A stretch of 28,558 nucleotides of DNA from DATARH01 sp038228485. Its GTDB lineage: Bacteria; Pseudomonadota; Alphaproteobacteria; ATCC43930; CGMCC-115725. The position numbers were made by a program, and so were the translations under genes. The first letter of the stretch is position 1; every line of letters begins with the position of its first letter. Positions 1 to 7,700 of the stretch are shown here, piece by piece. The stretch is taken from the NCBI GenBank assembly GCA_038228485.1, contig JBBRPG010000028.1:1-28558 (forward strand), in the 5' to 3' direction. The notes below the pieces were generated by a model. That model was not told the origin of the DNA, did not search any database, and worked only from the letters and a program-made list of their open reading frames with translations.

Positions 1-286
1 GGCAAAAAAAAGGCGGTGGCCTTCTTCAGGATGCCCGCTCCTGGCGAAGGATCTCGTTCTCCCGGCGCAGCCGCTTCAGCTCCGCCGTGACATCGCTCTC
101 CGCTGCCGCAGGGTCGATAGCGCGCCGATCCCGGCTCCGCCCAATCCAGCGCACCAGCGTCCACAGGCCAATTCCCAGATCACCCGCGATCTCGCGCTGC
201 GTTCGCCCGCTGGATTGCACCAGCCGCACCGCTTCATCCGCAAATTCCTTCGTAAACCGTCGTTGCTGCATCTTCGAGTTCCTCAT
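1..286 (-). pseudogene. IS3-family transposase OrfA, frame broken near its end and cut by the window edge
   Basis: The frame from ATG at 284-286 reads as an IS3/IS911 OrfA. The N-terminal part has the basic QQRRFTKEFADEAVRLV start and a helix-turn-helix of the HTH_Tnp_1 type (TQREIAGDLGIGLWTLVRW). A heptad-like LKRLRRENEILRQE segment near residues 70-83 is the usual leucine-zipper region. The frame stops at 26-28. The expected continuation (ILKKATAFF) is present in the next frame, directly after RQER, so about one base appears lost there. A run of eight T follows on the minus strand. IS3 elements use programmed frameshifting between orfA and orfB, but the shift here lies before the usual end of OrfA and has no evident slippery heptamer. 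Decay or a sequence error is therefore more likely. Confidence 0.7.
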
Positions 287-329
287 TGCTCATTGGGGAA
301 CCCTCCACTTTTCCGAAGCAAGTCCATCA
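1..329 (-). mobile_element. IS3-family insertion sequence, 5' part only (runs off the window)
   Basis: This is the left part of an IS3-family element read on the minus strand. Its orfA begins at 286 and the element continues past base 1. The outer end is placed near 329 because the minus-strand sequence there starts with TGATGG, and IS3-family ends usually begin with TG. Recognisable IS5-type transposase sequence also stops at about the same point, which suggests that the IS3 element inserted into the IS5 transposase gene. The boundary is inferred: the other end and the target duplication lie outside the window. Confidence 0.55.
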
Positions 330-692
330 CCTCCGCGCTCAGAAATCTGGCGGCAATCGCCTTCCAGGAGCCAGTCGCGGTTCTTCGAAAAGGTCGAGTG
401 ATCCCACACTGTATCGTCCATGCCGAGCCCCATGAACCAGCGGAACAGCAGATCAAACTCCAGCCGCTCCATCAGTTGCCGCTCGGAGCGAACCGAATAG
501 AACACCTGCAATAGCATCGCCCGCAGCAGTATCTCGAGCGTAAGATGGTCGCCCAGTCCGGAATAGAGCATCGCAAAATCCAGAGGCGTGTCCATCAGTG
601 CCCGTAAGGCGCGCAGCGGATGCTCGAGCCGTATCCGCTGCTCAAGGATCGACATAGGAGAACAGCCTCGCCCGCTTGTCCGATTCCGCCAT
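330..692 (-). pseudogene. IS5-family transposase N-terminal fragment with two frameshifts
   Basis: This is the N-terminal DUF772-type domain of an IS5-family transposase. The original start appears to be ATG at 690-692, giving MAESDKRARLFSYVD. The frame then stops, and the expected sequence resumes one frame over as LEQRIRLEHPLRALRAL near 650, consistent with one extra base. The conserved core follows (SERQLMERLEFDLLFRWFMG, then MDDTVWDHSTFSKNRDWLLEGD). A second extra base near 355-360 is needed to continue as AARFLSA. The gene then runs into the IS3 end near 329, so the DDE catalytic domain is absent here. It is non-functional as it stands. Confidence 0.75.
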
Positions 693-852
693 CGTGCCCC
701 TCGACCAGCCCTCATCGGACAATCACCCACGACCGCCAATCCCACTGACTTCCTCAACACCTGCTAACCCAGGTCCCTGCTCACCGCTGGGAATACCCGG
801 CCTCTAACATGGCACGCTCTTACGGGCCTCAATCCATGCCCTCGATGAGCTG

Positions 853-1794
853 CTATGGCGAATAGCCCTCGCCCTTCAACGCCACAATCGGACCCACAAA
901 AATATTACCCTTCAAGATAGCGCGAGTCGCTGTGACGTTCCAAACGAACGCGGTCTCGTATGTACTCTCATTTGTAAATCGATTGCCTTTAACACTGATC
1001 AGGTGGCTGGGATGTTGAAGTCCCTCCTCGCCGATAGCAATTGCCACCCGATGATTTCCTGATTTTGCTCCTTTCTGTAAAATGTTGTCAGTCACTATAA
1101 GTGTACCCCCGTTTGGGGCGTCTATCAGATAGCTTGAGGTACCATCCGGCCCATCCCCAATGTCGCAGCGAAACACTTCGGTGCGTAACGCCCTCGATTT
1201 AATGGAATGCCCTTGAAGAGTACGGAAAAATCGGGAATCTTCCACTCGCAGTAAATCAATATGGCTGACATAAATTCCGTGCGCGCACTCTTTATCACAC
1301 ACTCCATTATGATCGAAATCGCTTTTTCTAACGATTACCGTTGCGCCCGAGGCACCACCGAGAATCCCAGATTGATTATCAATAAATCTAACATCTTCGA
1401 CCGTCAGATTGCCTCGATCGAGGCGTATCCCAGCTCCGTTCATATCCGGTGCCCGGGCCCGCGTTAGGGTCAGATGCCGCACTATGGTGTTGCGCCCTTC
1501 GATAACGAACAAAGCCTTTCCGGCGCAAATCTTATCGGTAATGACGACTCCGGGCCCAACACCTTCAATGACGAGATCATCGGCAAGCCAGACGGCACAG
1601 TCGATATATTTCCCTGGGTCTATTTCGATACGATCGCCGTCTTTGGCCGCCATAGCGGCATCTGATGGAGCTTTATAGATCTGATTGGTACCGACTTTGA
1701 GGATGGCGCTGCAACTGGAACTCGGCAACGTAAGGTCCGCCAGCAATCCTAGCGCTAGACCAATCGCTATGCTCGCTAACGTCATCTTCGCCAT
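853..1794 (-). CDS. Secreted right-handed parallel beta-helix repeat protein
   Basis: The protein is 313 residues. ATG at 1792-1794 was chosen because GGAG lies 7 bases upstream and a hydrophobic signal peptide follows immediately (residues 5-20, with SSSCSA about residue 29). The rest has the short repeats of a right-handed beta-helix: alternating hydrophobic strands with Asn/Asp/Gly turns, such as NTIVRHLTLTRA, GNLTVEDVRFIDNQSG, GATVIVRKSDFDHNG and HLISVKGNRFTN. Such folds occur in polysaccharide lyases, surface proteins and phage tailspikes. No catalytic residues could be assigned, so function is unknown. The gene is visibly more A+T-rich than its neighbours and sits beside IS remnants, which suggests horizontal acquisition. 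The much longer open frame extending upstream to 3282 is antisense to the aconitase-family gene and is not the real start. Confidence 0.75.
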   Translation of the reverse strand: MAKMTLASIAIGLALGLLADLTLPSSSCSAILKVGTNQIYKAPSDAAMAAKDGDRIEIDPGKYIDCAVWLADDLVIEGVGPGVVITDKICAGKALFVIEGRNTIVRHLTLTRARAPDMNGAGIRLDRGNLTVEDVRFIDNQSGILGGASGATVIVRKSDFDHNGVCDKECAHGIYVSHIDLLRVEDSRFFRTLQGHSIKSRALRTEVFRCDIGDGPDGTSSYLIDAPNGGTLIVTDNILQKGAKSGNHRVAIAIGEEGLQHPSHLISVKGNRFTNESTYETAFVWNVTATRAILKGNIFVGPIVALKGEGYSP

Positions 1795-1919
1795 GGGGCT
1801 GCTCCAGGTTCGCGAACCGGCCGAGCCACCAACTCTACCCTCCACCGTGACGTTCCCGGCGACACCCTGGGGCGAACCGCGGTCCGAGAACTCATGCGAC
1901 GGATAATAGGCAAATCGTT

Positions 1920-1941
1920 TGCTCAGTCGAGCTTTTGAGCA
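1920..1941. promoter_or_regulatory. Inverted repeat in the divergent spacer 1795-2049
   Basis: TGCTCA and TGAGCA form 6-base arms separated by 10 bases. The spacer lies between the beta-helix gene (leftward) and the aconitase-family operon (rightward), so it should contain their promoters. No convincing -35/-10 pair was found, and the repeat is short enough to be chance. The rest of the spacer shows nothing recognisable. Confidence 0.2.
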
Positions 1942-2049
1942 GAGTACGCGGCGACAACCAGGGCCTTGGGCCATGCGTGGTGCGAGCGCAAGTGCATCGA
2001 CTGCATCAGCCGCTTCGCCGCCGCCGCGAATGGCCGTATGCTGTCCGGC

Positions 2050-3297
2050 ATGGGCATGACCATCGCCGAGAAAATCCTGGCACGGGCGAGCGGCGTCGCC
2101 AAGATCGCGCCGGGCGATCTGGCCGTGGTGAAGGTCGACCTGTCGGTGATGATCGACCTCAGCTTCTCGCGCTCGTCGTGGCGCGAGGTGCTGAAGGTGC
2201 ACGACCCCGACAAGGTCGCCGTGGTCTTCGATCACGAGGTGCCCGCCGCCACCCGCGAGAGCGCGGCGATGCACGCGCGCGGTCGCGAATTCGTCCGCCG
2301 CTTCGGCATCAGGCGCTTTCACGATGTCGGCCCCGACCAGGGCATCAGCCACGTCGTCGTCGCCGAGAACGCCTATGCCCTGCCGGGCACGGTGATGGCG
2401 TGCTCGGATTCGCATACCTGCAGCGCCGGCGCGCTCAATTGCGTCGCCCGCGGGCTCGGCGCGCCCGATCTGCTTTACGCGATCACCACCGGCAAGACCT
2501 GGTTCCTGGTCGGCGAGACGGTGCGCTACGACCTGACCGGCCGGCTTGCGCCAGGAGTGTCGACCAAGGACCTGTTCCTTCATATCGCCCAGGAGTACGG
2601 CGACCACGCCAACCAGAACATCGAGTTCGGCGGGCCGGCGCTGGCGCATCTGAGCATCGATGCGCGCCGCACTTTGACGACGATGGGCGCGGAACTGTCG
2701 GCCGAATTCGCCACCTTCGAGCCCGACGAGGTACTGATCGATTACATCAAGACGCGCAACCCGGCCCCGTTCGAGCCGCAATATCCCGATGCCGACGCCG
2801 CCTATGCCCGCCGCGAGACGATCGCGCTCGACCGGCTGGAACCACTGGTGGCGCTGCCCGACAAGGTGGTGCGCAACGCGGTGCCGGTGGGCGAAGTCGC
2901 CGGCGAGCCGATCCAGCAGGCGTTTATCGGCTCCTGCGCCAACGGCACCATCGAGGACATCGCCGAGGCGGCGCGGGTGCTGGCCGGACGCAAGGTGTCG
3001 CCGGGGGTGCGGCTGATCGTGACGCCGGGGTCGCAGCGCATCTTCGCCGCCGCGGTGCGGGCCGGTTACGTGCAGACGCTGCTCGACGCCGGCGCGGTGG
3101 TGACGCCGGCGACCTGCGGCGCCTGCTTTGGCGGGCATATGGGGGTGCTGGGACCCGGCGAGACCTGCATCACCGCCAGCACCCGCAATTTCAAGGGGCG
3201 GATGGGCGACATCACGGCGCGCATCTACATGGCCTCGCCCGCGACGGTCGCCGCGTCGGCGGCAGCGGGGCATATCGCGCACCCGGGCAGGGTGTGA
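2050..3297 (+). CDS. Aconitase-family hydro-lyase, large subunit (LeuC-like, short type)
   Basis: The protein is 415 residues, the size of the short 3-isopropylmalate/homoaconitate dehydratase large subunit. This family isomerises or dehydrates hydroxy-di/tricarboxylic acids in the cytoplasm with a [4Fe-4S] cluster. The three expected cluster cysteines are present: C296 in GSCANG, and C356 and C359 in TCGACFGG. The DSHTCSAGALN substrate/cluster motif is also intact. The start at ATG 2050 gives the family-typical MGMTIAEKILARASG, but no strong ribosome site precedes it, and ATGs at 2038 and 2056 are alternatives. The stop overlaps the next ATG (TGATG), so the subunits are translationally coupled. 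No leuA or leuB is nearby. The substrate may therefore not be isopropylmalate; a dimethylmalate- or homoaconitate-type substrate is possible. Confidence 0.9.
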   Translation: MGMTIAEKILARASGVAKIAPGDLAVVKVDLSVMIDLSFSRSSWREVLKVHDPDKVAVVFDHEVPAATRESAAMHARGREFVRRFGIRRFHDVGPDQGISHVVVAENAYALPGTVMACSDSHTCSAGALNCVARGLGAPDLLYAITTGKTWFLVGETVRYDLTGRLAPGVSTKDLFLHIAQEYGDHANQNIEFGGPALAHLSIDARRTLTTMGAELSAEFATFEPDEVLIDYIKTRNPAPFEPQYPDADAAYARRETIALDRLEPLVALPDKVVRNAVPVGEVAGEPIQQAFIGSCANGTIEDIAEAARVLAGRKVSPGVRLIVTPGSQRIFAAAVRAGYVQTLLDAGAVVTPATCGACFGGHMGVLGPGETCITASTRNFKGRMGDITARIYMASPATVAASAAAGHIAHPGRV

Positions 3298-3836
3298 TGG
3301 CGGCGGCGCTCTCTGCGATAGCCCCAGGCCGGGTCTGGAAGTTCGGCGACGACATCAACACCGATCTGATGCTGCCCGGACCGTTGCTGCAGGCGCCCCC
3401 GTCCGAGCAGGTGCGCGCGGTCTTTGCCGCCAACCGGCCGGGCTGGGTCGACCTGGTGCGGCAGGGCGACATCATCGTTGGCGGACGCAATTTCGGCACC
3501 GGGTCGAGCCGCCCGGCCGCGCGCTCGCTACGCAACCTGGGGCTGGGAGCGCTGCTGGCCGATTCGATCAATGGGTTGTTTTTCCGCAATGCGGTCAATT
3601 TCGGCTTTCTCGCCTTGACCTGCCCGGGAATCGACCGCGCCTTCGAGGAGGGCGACACCGCCGAGATTTCGCTCGCCGACTGGACCGCGCGCAACCGCGA
3701 GACCGGCGCGACGCTGCCGATCCGGCCCGTGCCTGCGACATTGTTGACGCTGATGACCGGCGGCGGCATCTATCCCGTGTTGGAGGCCGACAGGCTGATT
3801 GCGCCGGATATCGCCCAGGCAGAGGGGGCGCGGTAA
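3297..3836 (+). CDS. Aconitase-family hydro-lyase, small subunit (LeuD-like)
   Basis: The protein is 179 residues, the swivelling small subunit that completes the active site of the preceding large subunit. The N-terminal GRVWKFGDDINTDLMLPG segment and the substrate-binding loop NFGTGSSRPAARSLRNLG are typical of the short LeuD/HacB type. FFRNAVNFGF follows, as in this family. The start is ATG 3297-3299, overlapping the large-subunit stop by one base. The stop TAA at 3834-3836 overlaps the cyclase ATG in TAATG. The two subunits clearly work together; substrate choice is unresolved, because substrate specificity in this family depends on a short loop that cannot be interpreted with confidence here. 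Confidence 0.9.
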   Translation: MAAALSAIAPGRVWKFGDDINTDLMLPGPLLQAPPSEQVRAVFAANRPGWVDLVRQGDIIVGGRNFGTGSSRPAARSLRNLGLGALLADSINGLFFRNAVNFGFLALTCPGIDRAFEEGDTAEISLADWTARNRETGATLPIRPVPATLLTLMTGGGIYPVLEADRLIAPDIAQAEGAR

Positions 3837-6046
3837 TGCGGTTTCTGCTAAGTCGCGGACTGATCTATGTCTTGCCGCTGCTCGGGCTGGCGATCGCGAC
3901 GATCGCGCGCATCGCGGTTCCCGACATGCTCGACCGGATGATGCTGGTATCGTTCGATTTTTACCAGCGGCTCGCCCCGCGCGAGGCGGGAGACATCCCG
4001 ATTCGCATCGTGGACGTCGACGAGGCGAGCCTCAAGGAGTTCGGCCAGTGGCCCTGGCCGCGCAGCCTTTCTGCCCAGCTGATCGACAAGCTGCGCGAGG
4101 CGGGAGCCGTGGTCGTCGGTTTCGACGTGGTGTTCGCCGAAGCGGACCGGACCTCGCCCAAATTGCTGCTCGCACGGCTCAACAAACAAGGCGAGGTCGA
4201 TAGCGAAACGGCGAGGCTGCTGAACAGTCTTCCCGACCCCGACGAGCGCCTAGTCACCGCGATGAAGGCGCTGCCGACGGTTGCCGGCTTCATCCTCGTC
4301 GATCACGCAGATATGCCGCCGCCGATCGCCAAGGCAGGATACGCCATTGCCGGCGACCAGCCGCTGCACTTGGTTGAGTCGTTCCCGGCCGCGGTAAGCG
4401 ACCTGCCGCAATTCCAGAACGTCGCCGCCGGCAATGGCTTTCTCAACGAGCACGTCGATTGGGACCAGATCGTTCGGCGGGTGCCGCTGATCATGCGGCT
4501 CGGCGAGAAGCCGGTGTTCTCGCTCGTCGCCGAGATGCTGCGCATCGCCACCGGCGCGCGCAGTTATGTCGGCCGCGCCGCCGGCGCCAACCAGGAAAAG
4601 AGCTTCGGAGAGAGCACCGGGCTGACCCTGATGAAGATCGGCCCGCTACAAGTTCCCACCGATGGGGCCGGACGGGTGTGGGTCTATTACTCCAAGCCTC
4701 GCGAGGACCGGCTGATCTCCGCCGCCTCGATCATCTCCGGCAATTTCGATCCGGCGCTGATCAAGGATCATCTCATTCTGGTCGGCACCTCTGCTGCCGG
4801 CATGGTCAATGACCGCCAGGCGACCCCGATCGCCTCAGGCGTCCCCGGGGTCGAGATTCACGCGCAGCTGCTCGAGCAGATCCTGCAGGGCGTCTTCCTG
4901 TCGCGCCCCGATTGGGCGACCGGCGCCGAGCTTCTCTACGCGGCCCTCGTCAGCATCGGCTTGATCCTGGTGTTGCCGCGCATCGGCGCGCTGCTGAGCG
5001 CTGCTTTTGGCATCGTCGCGGTGGCGGTCGGTCTCGGCGCGTCGTGGTTTGCCTTTCGCTACGCGCACCTGCTGATCGACCCGGTCTATCCAATGGTCGT
5101 CACGGTGCTGGTCTATTTGACCTCGTCGGTGCTCGGCTATCTGCGCACCGAGATGCGCCAGCAGCAAATCCGCAGCGCGTTCTCGCGCTACATGTCGCCG
5201 CATTACGTCGCCGAGCTGGCGCGCAACCCGGAAAAGCTGCAACTCGGCGGGGAATATAAAGAGCTGACCGTGATGTTCTGCGACATCCGCGGCTTTACCA
5301 CCTTGTCGGAGGGCCTCGACGCGCGCGAGCTGACCCAGTTGATGAACAGCTTTACCTCGCCCATGACCGACATCATCGCCGAGCACAAGGGCACCATCGA
5401 CAAGTATATCGGCGACTGCATCATGGCGTTCTGGAACGCGCCGCTTGACGATCCCGAGCACGCCAAGAACGCGGTCGCCGCCGCCCGCGACATCCGCCGC
5501 AGGCTGGTCGGCCTGAATGAGGATTTGCTGGCCAAGGCGAACGCGACCGGCAAGCCGTTCCACGAGCTGCGCGTCGGCATCGGCCTCAATACCGGCCAAT
5601 GCGTCGTCGGCAATTTCGGCTCGGAGCAGCGCTTCAACTATTCGTTGCTGGGCGACCCGGTGAACCTCGCCTCGCGCCTCGAAGGCCTGTGCAAGCTGTA
5701 TCATGTCGATCTAGTGATCGGCGAGGACACCGCCGTGCAGCTGGACGGGGAGACCGAACTCATCGAGCTCGACCTGGTCGCCGTCAAGGGCAAGAGCCAG
5801 GCGGTCAAGGTCTTCACTGTACCGCCCGACGACGAAGCGAGCCCGAAGGTGCAGCACAATTCGCTGCTCGAATCCTATCGGCGCCAGGACTGGGCCACCG
5901 CGCTCTCGACGCTCGGCGAAGCCCCGCTCGCCGCGGCGCGCTACATGGAGCCGGTCTACGACCTCTATCGCCGCCGCATCGCGCATTTCCAGCTAGAGGC
6001 GCCGCCCACGGACTGGGACGGCGTCTATACCGCGGAAGAGAAGTAG
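3836..6046 (+). CDS. Membrane adenylate cyclase with CHASE2 sensor domain (class III)
   Basis: The protein is 736 residues. A first membrane segment lies near residues 9-26, followed by a long extracytoplasmic CHASE2-type region (about 30-350: DVDEASLKEFGQWPWPR, GFDVVFAE, a late ILVGTSAAGM). A hydrophobic block of about three helices follows (about 362-438), then a class III cyclase domain (about 475-650). Metal aspartates are D483 (MFCDIRGF) and D527 (KYIGDCIMAFW). The purine-selecting pair K523 and D607 indicates ATP rather than GTP. The transition-state residues N610 and R614 are present in VNLASR, so the enzyme looks catalytically competent and should make cAMP in the cytoplasm in response to an external or membrane signal. 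Its ATG overlaps the LeuD-like stop, with a purine-rich AGAGGGGG upstream. The nearest candidate cAMP target is the double cNMP-binding oxidoreductase at 12159-14615. Confidence 0.93.
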   Translation: MRFLLSRGLIYVLPLLGLAIATIARIAVPDMLDRMMLVSFDFYQRLAPREAGDIPIRIVDVDEASLKEFGQWPWPRSLSAQLIDKLREAGAVVVGFDVVFAEADRTSPKLLLARLNKQGEVDSETARLLNSLPDPDERLVTAMKALPTVAGFILVDHADMPPPIAKAGYAIAGDQPLHLVESFPAAVSDLPQFQNVAAGNGFLNEHVDWDQIVRRVPLIMRLGEKPVFSLVAEMLRIATGARSYVGRAAGANQEKSFGESTGLTLMKIGPLQVPTDGAGRVWVYYSKPREDRLISAASIISGNFDPALIKDHLILVGTSAAGMVNDRQATPIASGVPGVEIHAQLLEQILQGVFLSRPDWATGAELLYAALVSIGLILVLPRIGALLSAAFGIVAVAVGLGASWFAFRYAHLLIDPVYPMVVTVLVYLTSSVLGYLRTEMRQQQIRSAFSRYMSPHYVAELARNPEKLQLGGEYKELTVMFCDIRGFTTLSEGLDARELTQLMNSFTSPMTDIIAEHKGTIDKYIGDCIMAFWNAPLDDPEHAKNAVAAARDIRRRLVGLNEDLLAKANATGKPFHELRVGIGLNTGQCVVGNFGSEQRFNYSLLGDPVNLASRLEGLCKLYHVDLVIGEDTAVQLDGETELIELDLVAVKGKSQAVKVFTVPPDDEASPKVQHNSLLESYRRQDWATALSTLGEAPLAAARYMEPVYDLYRRRIAHFQLEAPPTDWDGVYTAEEK

Positions 6047-6150
6047 CCCGGCTATTTCGGCGTGCGGCCGCCGCGAAAAGTCAATAATGAAAAAACTGCG
6101 TTGCGACGATCAAATCTACCAGAGGTTAGGTGGACTTAGGGGGGCTGTCG

Positions 6151-6185
6151 CCGTTAGGATCATCTACCCCTGGGAGGGTTAACGG
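6151..6185 (+). promoter_or_regulatory. Nested inverted repeat just upstream of the pentaheme cytochrome genes
   Basis: CCGTTA (6151-6156) pairs with TAACGG (6180-6185), and inside it ACCC (6166-6169) pairs with GGGT (6176-6179). The structure ends 15 bases before the cytochrome ATG at 6201, so as RNA it would sit over the ribosome-binding region; as DNA it could be an operator. The whole 154-base spacer from 6047 shows no other clear signal. The nine-base one-sided bulge makes the hairpin imperfect. Confidence 0.25.
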
Positions 6186-6200
6186 TCGCCGGATGAAGCC

Positions 6201-7700
6201 ATGACGCGAGCCAGCATTGTCCTGCCGATGACGCGGCATCTCTTTGCCGCGGCGGCGGCCGTTCTTCTGCTCGCCGCGAGTCCGGCCGCCGAGGCGCAGT
6301 CGCCGTCACGGGGATTGCCTGGGGTGTCGCCTGGGCTTTCGCCGCCGCCGCCCGATGCCTCACCCCCCGTGGCTCCAGCGCCCATGTCACCGGTGCCGCG
6401 GGCTCCGGCGCCCGCCGCCCCCGCGCCTGCCGCTCGGGCCCCCGCGGCCGCATCGCCCACGCCTCCAGCGACGCCCGCTGGGCTGAAGGCCGGCGGCCAT
6501 CTCGGCGTCGTCTCGTGCAGCGCCAGCAACTGCCACGGCGACGTAAACCGGCCGCGCGGCTCGTCCGTCGCCGGCAACGAGTACCTGATCTGGTCGAAGG
6601 CGGACAAACACCACAACTCCTACGCCGTGCTGACAAGCGCGCCGGCGCTGCGCATCGCCAAGGCGCTTGGCCTCCCCGATGCGGTCAGCCAGAAGCGTTG
6701 CCTCGACTGCCACACCGACAACGTCGCCGCCGACGCGCGCGGGCCGCAATTCCATATCGAGGACGGCGTCGGCTGCGAAGCCTGCCACGGCGGCGCCTCG
6801 AGCTGGCTCGGCACGCACATCTCCGGCCAGCCGCGCAAGGTCAACCTCGCCAACGGCATGTACCCGACCGACCAGCCCATCGCGCGCGCCGAAAAATGCC
6901 TCGACTGCCATGTCGGCAACGGCGAGCGTTTTGTCGACCACCGCTTCTACAGCGCCGGGCATCCGCGGCTAGGATTCGAGCTCGACACGTTCAGCGCGAT
7001 CCAGCCGGCGCATTTCACCGTCGACGAGCGCTACATCCAGCGCAAGGGCAACATCACCGACGTGCAGGTGTGGGCGGTCGGGCAGGCCGCCGCGCTGCAG
7101 CGCCGCATGGACGCATTTATCGACCCGAAGCACGCCCCGCGCGGCATGTGGCCTGAATTCGCGCTGCTCGACTGCCAGACCTGCCACCACCAGTTCGGCA
7201 CGATTGCCGGGGGCAGCCCCGGCAAGTTCAAGCTAGATGACGCCAACGCGCTGATGGTCAGGGTCGCGGCGGCCCGGATCGCGCCCGAGTCCGCGCAGGC
7301 CCTGGATCAGCACATCGCCGCGATGCAGAGGGCGACGATCGGCAACTGGGCCGGCGTGCAGCGGGAGGCGGCAGCGGTTCGCGACATCGCCGACAAGCTC
7401 AAGCAGACATTCGCCGACCACAACTTCACCAGCGAGGACATGCGGGCGATCGGCGGCGGGCTGATCGCGCTGTCCGGCGGCGGCATCGGCTCCTCGCGCA
7501 ACGATCAGGTGGCGATGGGTCTAAGAGCCGTTGCCGCCAGCCTGCGGACATCGGGCGATCTTGCCCCGCCGCAAAGCGAAGCCCTCGACCGGGCGGTAAA
7601 AGGCGTGGACGCGACGCTCACCGCCGTAAGCGGAGCACACGCCAACGCCAGCGCCCTGATCGCGGCGCTGAAGAACTTGCAGGGGACGACGCGGCGATGA
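6201..7700 (+). CDS. Secreted pentaheme cytochrome c (c554-like) with Pro/Ala-rich linker
   Basis: The protein is 499 residues. It has an N-terminal signal peptide (hydrophobic about 14-28, likely cleavage after AEA at residue 32), then a Pro/Ala-rich linker to about residue 95, then a multiheme domain. Heme motifs are one CX4CH (C106 to H112, SASN spacer) and four CXXCH starting at C167, C192, C233 and C325. Many additional histidines could serve as distal ligands. The segment GCEACHGGASSWLGTH resembles the cytochrome c554 family. The last 160 residues are helical and lack heme motifs. It should act in the periplasm as an electron carrier. An internal ATG at 6228 also gives a good signal peptide and could be the true start. 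Its stop overlaps the start of the paralogue in ATGA. Confidence 0.9.
   Translation: MTRASIVLPMTRHLFAAAAAVLLLAASPAAEAQSPSRGLPGVSPGLSPPPPDASPPVAPAPMSPVPRAPAPAAPAPAARAPAAASPTPPATPAGLKAGGHLGVVSCSASNCHGDVNRPRGSSVAGNEYLIWSKADKHHNSYAVLTSAPALRIAKALGLPDAVSQKRCLDCHTDNVAADARGPQFHIEDGVGCEACHGGASSWLGTHISGQPRKVNLANGMYPTDQPIARAEKCLDCHVGNGERFVDHRFYSAGHPRLGFELDTFSAIQPAHFTVDERYIQRKGNITDVQVWAVGQAAALQRRMDAFIDPKHAPRGMWPEFALLDCQTCHHQFGTIAGGSPGKFKLDDANALMVRVAAARIAPESAQALDQHIAAMQRATIGNWAGVQREAAAVRDIADKLKQTFADHNFTSEDMRAIGGGLIALSGGGIGSSRNDQVAMGLRAVAASLRTSGDLAPPQSEALDRAVKGVDATLTAVSGAHANASALIAALKNLQGTTRR

Noticed and set aside
1795..3282. A long minus-strand open frame extending the beta-helix gene upstream to 3282
   Set aside because: It is antisense to the aconitase-family large subunit, whose cluster cysteines and motifs are intact, and the predicted peptide is Arg/His/Gly-rich low-information sequence. 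The true start is at 1794 with a signal peptide and ribosome site.
4835..5704. A 289-codon minus-strand open frame within the cyclase
   Set aside because: It is antisense to the membrane block and catalytic domain of an intact class III cyclase, with no supporting motif or ribosome site.
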